Positions 58,962 to 64,000 of a stretch of 64,000 nucleotides of DNA are shown here, piece by piece. How positions within the stretch are numbered: position 1 is the first letter of the stretch; the number at the start of each line of letters is the position of its first letter. The DNA lies in the NCBI GenBank assembly GCA_026413225.1, contig CM048552.1:141807053-141871052 (forward strand), written 5' to 3'. Under the pieces are notes generated by a model. That model was not told where the DNA came from and did no database searches. It saw only the letters and a program-made list of their open reading frames with translations. Position numbers and translations under genes: made by a program. The stretch comes from Otis tarda. Its lineage: Eukaryota; Chordata; Aves; Otidiformes; Otididae.

Positions 58962-61900
58962 GTAAGTACTTGCCAAATGTTAAGTCTGCTTTTTTTTTTT
59001 TATAATAAATCTGAAAAAACCCCTTATTTTCTCTATTTTTTACAGAAAAGAAAGCCTTCTAATTAATTTTAAAGATATGTGGTAATAAATTCTAAATATT
59101 TGTGTTTGAAAACAAAATCAATACAAAATACGATAGGAAAAACAATGAGCCTTGTACATGATAAGCCTTATCCTGAGTAATGTGCTCGTTGTCTCATGCA
59201 TCTTCTGTTAATGAAAACCGGCATTTTTGTGCTGTGCAACTTGCAGAGGTGTTGGTGCATGAGCTAGAAAAAGTACAGCAGAGCTGTTGAAATCCAAGAT
59301 GAGTTTGGGGGTCTAGGTGATGAAATCCTTTTTCATTTGTGCACATAGAAAACAGGATATGGAAATTGATTGAACCTCGGAGGTGGAAAAACACCATCTC
59401 ATTTAACAGAGCCCAATTTTATGGCAGAAATGTAATTCCATTCCTGCAATTATGGAAGTAAATGTGTCCTTGATGATTCCAGTGTAATTACCAGGATATA
59501 TAATTCCAGGTAATGTTAAGTGTACAACCTTGAAATTGCAAGGCACAGTCATAAAGATCTGAGGCGAGGTTTCTGAGACACTCACCCAGAGGAACTGTAC
59601 TCAAGGTAGGGATGCAGGCACTTACAGAAGATGATATGCAAGTAGATATCTGCAACAGATCGGGTAAATTGCTCTCTAGAAATACCTATGGGTGACCAAA
59701 TAGCTCATATGTAGATGTATTTGTTGCAGATGACTGTACCTAGTCGGATTAATTCAGTCTCTAATACCGTGATCCTAAAGTGGATTGTGTTGCCCAAGCA
59801 ATCCCACTTGTTTGAGAAGAGGCTGTAGAATTGACTGTCTAACTTTTGACCTTTAATATACAGTTAAGGAATAGTGTTTTGGAGGCCTTTCTATGTTAAT
59901 TTTATTTGAAGGGGAAGGTGTTTTGGTTCAGGGGTTTTTTTTAAAGGGCCTTTTATCAATTTGTGATTATAAGTTTCATATGTAATTCAAACCTTCAATT
60001 TGAAATAAATCATTACTGGGCCTTGGAAAAGTGCATGTCACCTGTTCTTTCTGGAAGAAGCTCCAGAACAGGCGAAACACATCGTTTGCATGAAATGGTT
60101 TTCGATCTGGTTCTAAAGCAGATGTGTGTCCTGGCATAATCCTGTATCAGGTTATCTAGTACAGGCATGAAATAAGAAACCCACGAAGGAGGTACCCCTC
60201 CCTCTCAAGAAATAAGGAATATTTGGGTTGAAAGAAAAGCAGCCTTTCTCTGGGTGTAATGAAACTGGTGAATTAATTGTTTTGCCAGACAAAGCAAGCT
60301 GGCTATAGGTGGGACAAAGGGCAAAAATCTCCTAAGCCATAGAAAAATATCTAAGAAACCTCAGAGCAAGAGGATGAGGAATCATGGAAGATGACAAATC
60401 AAACCCCAAAGAATACTTTAGTTATGAATAAAAAGAGACCAGGATCAATTTTCTTCTTCTTCTTTTTATCTTGCTCCTTATTTGCAGAACACATTTTGTA
60501 TTGAAAATTTCTCTCCAGTGCTTATACCAATTTGCCTCCATTGCTGTGCTTCCCAGAACAGGCAACCTCTAAATCAGCCCAGTCTGAGGACAGAGACGTA
60601 GAAAGGAGTATTGCTAAGCCACTAGTGTATTTAAGAAGTATGGGAGTAGGATTTTGGAAGCAGCTCGAGTCAAGCACAGTCTTGCCAGAAGGCAATGTGA
60701 GCACAACAAGAAAACGTAAAAGTTTTGGTGTATGCACTGTCAGTAGGAAGCTTAAAGACCTATATAGGTCTTAAAAGGCCCATAGAGCTACAAAGAGAGT
60801 TAGCCAGCTTTGTGAAACTTTTTGAAAGAAATAGTGAATAGAAAACAATGTAGATTATAAGGAATCTCTGAGAACTGGTATCTCAATGCTCACACGTTGT
60901 AGACCTCAGGCTTTCCAGCCTAAATGATCCTCAAGAGCCACCTACCAATACACAGTAGGCTTGAAGCCAAACCTGCTAATTTGCACTTTGCAAAGGTTAA
61001 AGCATCCCTGACTCCCAGCTGTCATCAAGCTAAACACCCAACTCTCAGACAGTCACTCCTCATTTTCAATCAGTCCTGTTTATGCATTAAAATAGTTGCA
61101 TATTGTCCACCAAGGCAGAAGTCTGAGTGATGCCCAGAGAGATTTTAACAGCAACAAAAAGAAATGAGGGTGCACAGGAGAAAGAAAACACACTTGACAA
61201 ACATCACCTTACGTGATAACTACCCGCAGGTTTTCACACGTATAGGAAGTAGTGAACATTCACAGAATGGAATAAAACCTATATTGATATTTTTTTGTTC
61301 ACTTAACAGAGACCTGCATAGGATCATCATAAATAAAACTTTCTAATGACAAATTGTAGTCTGAAGGGCTTATATACACCTCCTGGAAGTGCCTGTAACC
61401 TCACGCAAGACCTTTTTACTTCGTCCGTGCTGTGTGCTGGTCTTTGCTCTAAGCGATGTGCACAGAGAGTGAGGGCATCATAGGGATGAAAGCTGTGGTG
61501 CAGCCCTTCACTGCTGCGAAAGAATAACTCCCTGTTTGCCACCCTTCCTGTTTCGGACTGAAAAGTGCACAGCAAAGGAAGAAAGAAAGAAGCGGTAAAC
61601 AAAGAAACAAGACCCAACAACCTTCCTTCTTCCAGACAGCCCCCTGCTATGTACTTTCTTAAAACACATATACGCTGCTTTAATTAGTACTATATTACTC
61701 ATGGAAAAGCTCTGTTGCTTTGGAGGGTCAATACCCAACTGCTTTGCGCCTGGCAAGGCAAGCTATTTATTAATTAAAGCTGCCCTGCAGTCTGTCCCTC
61801 CTGTTCCAGTACACTTTGTGCCATTCCCCAGCTGGTATAGCCGTGATGTCACTTGCCTTCAAAGATGACTTTAAAATTAGAAGAGAAAATGTGAAAAGCA

Positions 61901-62288
61901 ATTGAGTCAATGCAGTGCTGAAGAAGATGTTTTAAGCAAACTTCTGAAGCTCTGTCTAGTGTTACTAATTCTGCAAGCAAGGGGAACCTCTGTACCTGTC
62001 TCTTGGGAGGTTTTTTTTTTTCTTTTTAAAAGTTACAATCACTCTAAATTTCCTTGTTCAAAATGTTGTAATCCATTAGTTTCCCAAATGCTAATACTAA
62101 TAATGCTACACTTAGCTTTCATGTGTTGCTTTTATCTGCTGATTTGTAAGCACTTTGCAAAAGAAGTCTGTATCATTATCTTCATTTATACATTTCTGTT
62201 TCCTCCTGATCACTTATTTTTCACAAGGTCCTCTGTAGATGGTTTGCAGATAGGAGTGTCAGTGTGGTACAATGATCTGCCTTGGTCA

Positions 62289-62327
62289 TTGCTTCAGCCC
62301 TTGCGTTTGATCACGCAAGGGAAGCAA
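62289..62327. repeat. Bulged hairpin, 15 bp of stem
   Basis: CCCTTGCGT (62298-62306) pairs perfectly with ACGCAAGGG (62313-62321) around a 6-base loop, TTGATC. Beyond a 3-base bulge (CAG, 62295-62297) the stem continues with TTGCTT (62289-62294) against AAGCAA (62322-62327). It resembles a structured RNA element but is shorter than a normal microRNA precursor. Confidence 0.8.
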
Positions 62328-64000
62328 GCTAGTGCCTCCTGCCCAGCACATAGCCCCATCTGCCTTCACTGGTGGGGAATCAGACATGTGAGGTCGAACT
62401 GTGGCACTGGCAGCTCTCAGCAGAACTGCTCTGCGCAGCCTGTTTTCTGAAGATATTTCATTTCGCTGTCTCCCAAGCTACTGATACCAGTTTGTTACTG
62501 CAATCTGTCATTTTTATGTGGATGTTATATCTCACTAAAGCCTAATCTTACCAGCCCTCTGATTCAGTCTGTAATACCTGTGGAAGGAGCATCTTCAAGA
62601 GATTTCAAAAGCGAGATCACAAAGAGAAGGCTGATGGCCATCAATGGGCTTGTACTGCATTTTTTAACCAAAAGAAATGTAAAAGGACATATTTTTACTC
62701 TTTATCCATTGTTGCTATCTATGCGGTACTCTCCAGTAGGTGAAAAACTTAAAGGCATGAAGGTGCTGAAGAGGGTAGAGGACCTTCCCTATATTCCTGT
62801 CAGCTTTTATCAAATCCTGTCTTTAGACCTACAGAAGAAAAAAAAAAAAAGGTCAGTTCTTGTCCCATGGATAGAGATGTGAATCTTCCAGTTAAACTTG
62901 CCTGCATCTTTCATAACTTTCCTCTTGTACTTGAATGTGCATATGTGTATGTAAAGGGTTGAGGTCTAGGGTTACTACTGCAGCTTAGAAGAAAAGGCTT
63001 AAAATCTCAGGCAGTTTTATCTACTGTAGGCTTTCTGACATTTGGAACTCCACTGAAGGCTGCGGATTTAGTTATATTTGGAGCTGCTGTCTTAAGAAGT
63101 ACTTAGACTCATAACTAAGCTGTAGTGCTGATTACTGCTGATGCTTGATTCACCCAGACAGCGTGACTGACAGCCTGGACTTGCTCTGCATGAATTTTCT
63201 CCTTCCAGGATTTGGTCCTACTTGACCCAGCCTCAGCTCGGGCTTGTGTCTGAGCAGAATGGATGTTATGAATGTGTGGACTCAGCCCACTTTCCACTCA
63301 CCAGAAGAAAGAGAGTCTCTGCAGCATGGGTCAGGCCCGTGGTGGCCAGCCGGCAGAAGAGAGAGGAGAGGTGCTCGTAGTGAGAAGGCTGAAAAGCTGT
63401 GTCTATTCCTGTCAGAGCAGGACCTGGAGGAAATCCTTCCCAAATCGTTACAACTGTCCTGCAAATCAATAGGCAAACATAGTCCAAGCCAGTGCACAGA
63501 CTTCCAGGTTATGTCTATAGCAGTGGATTAAATGCATGGCACTGAAAACAACTACCAAAGGGTGACCCAGGTTTATATTACTGAGCTCTCTCACTCTCTA
63601 AAAGGGGATGGCAATGTCCTATTGCCTGCTGGAAATGCTCTTTGGCCTCTGGTAACTCCCCAACCACACCTGGGGATTTTGTGAGAGAATGATTTTCAAG
63701 TTTCAATGTCTGGGAACACCCCCTGGCACTATTTAATCTACTAATTCATGGTTTATCTACATACCCTCTCTCTTACATTGGTTTTTACCTGCTTATTGTG
63801 TTACAAAATAATGCAAAATATTTGTGTGAAAACCTTATTTCTCTGAGGAGGAACACTGTTCCCCACGTCTCTGCAGCGACTAGCACTGCTCTGAACTTGC
63901 AAAGATACTATTTCCTACAAACTACCCTAAATGAAGTTAAAGTCATGGCACTCAGTCAGCAGACTGTGTACCAACAGATTTAAGGGAGATGAAGTAAAAA

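Larger units (their letters stand above)
51709..64000. other. Unannotated non-coding DNA, 12.3 kb
   Basis: No recognised gene or transposon. It contains an A homopolymer at 53352-53368, a 10-bp tandem duplication at 57342-57361, hairpins at 56058-56092 and 62289-62327, and several splice-bounded open segments (54516-54571, 55867-55900, 57584-57806, 58900-58961) described under findings. Open frames at 61902-62450 (182 codons) and 62580-62882 (100 codons) lack motifs I recognise. Confidence 0.55.

Noticed and set aside
61902..62450. 182-codon plus frame with hydrophobic stretches
   Set aside because: Composition follows the local T-rich sequence, it includes a poly-T-derived Phe run, and no domain or signal supports it.
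1..64000. CRISPR arrays, tRNA/rRNA genes, bacterial operons
   Set aside because: No regularly spaced identical repeats with unique spacers and no tRNA T-loop or rRNA motifs seen; all evidence points to vertebrate nuclear DNA.

Overview
The window looks like ordinary non-coding DNA (intergenic or long-intron) from a bird nuclear genome. The diagnostic evidence is at least seven CR1 (chicken-repeat-1 type) LINE insertions. They are recognisable by their 3' tails of short ATTCTATG-type repeats, by 5' truncation, and by the conserved C-terminal half of the CR1 ORF2 endonuclease/reverse transcriptase. Three avian endogenous-retrovirus LTRs without any internal retroviral genes support the same conclusion. 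The remaining DNA is AT-rich and full of homopolymer tracts. I see no bacterial-style gene organisation, no intact host protein gene that I recognise, and no tRNA, rRNA or CRISPR array. I do not see a convincing new biological system.

Layout. 1-2080 is unannotated. 2081-2402 is a short minus-strand CR1. 2403-11112 is unannotated, with a GC-rich hairpin near 3.6 kb and a perfect tandem duplication near 7.9 kb. 11113-13602 is the largest CR1 (about 2.5 kb, minus strand) and carries most of a decayed ORF2. 13603-22256 is unannotated. 22257-22790 is a plus-strand LTR. 25302-26856 is an old minus-strand CR1 split by a younger plus-strand CR1 (25940-26690) whose C-terminal ORF2 frame is still open. 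33731-34433 and 42351-42632 are plus-strand CR1s. 42719-43853 is a minus-strand solo LTR with a perfect 5-bp target-site duplication. 46643-47957 is a minus-strand CR1 of a clearly different subfamily. 50632-50780 is a very short CR1. 51066-51708 is a 5'-truncated LTR related to the 43 kb one. 51709-64000 is unannotated, with two clean hairpins and several exon-like segments.

The elements do not work together as a system. They are independent insertions of different ages. CR1 ORF2 normally supplies the endonuclease and reverse transcriptase for target-primed insertion, but every copy here is 5'-truncated and so cannot move by itself. The leads worth checking are the splice-bounded open segments (36603-36724, 54516-54571, 57584-57806, 58900-58961 on plus; 38990-39317 on minus), which could be exons of an unidentified gene or long non-coding RNA, and several well-formed inverted repeats (3592-3617, 44168-44205, 56058-56092, 62289-62327). 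None of these can be confirmed from sequence alone.
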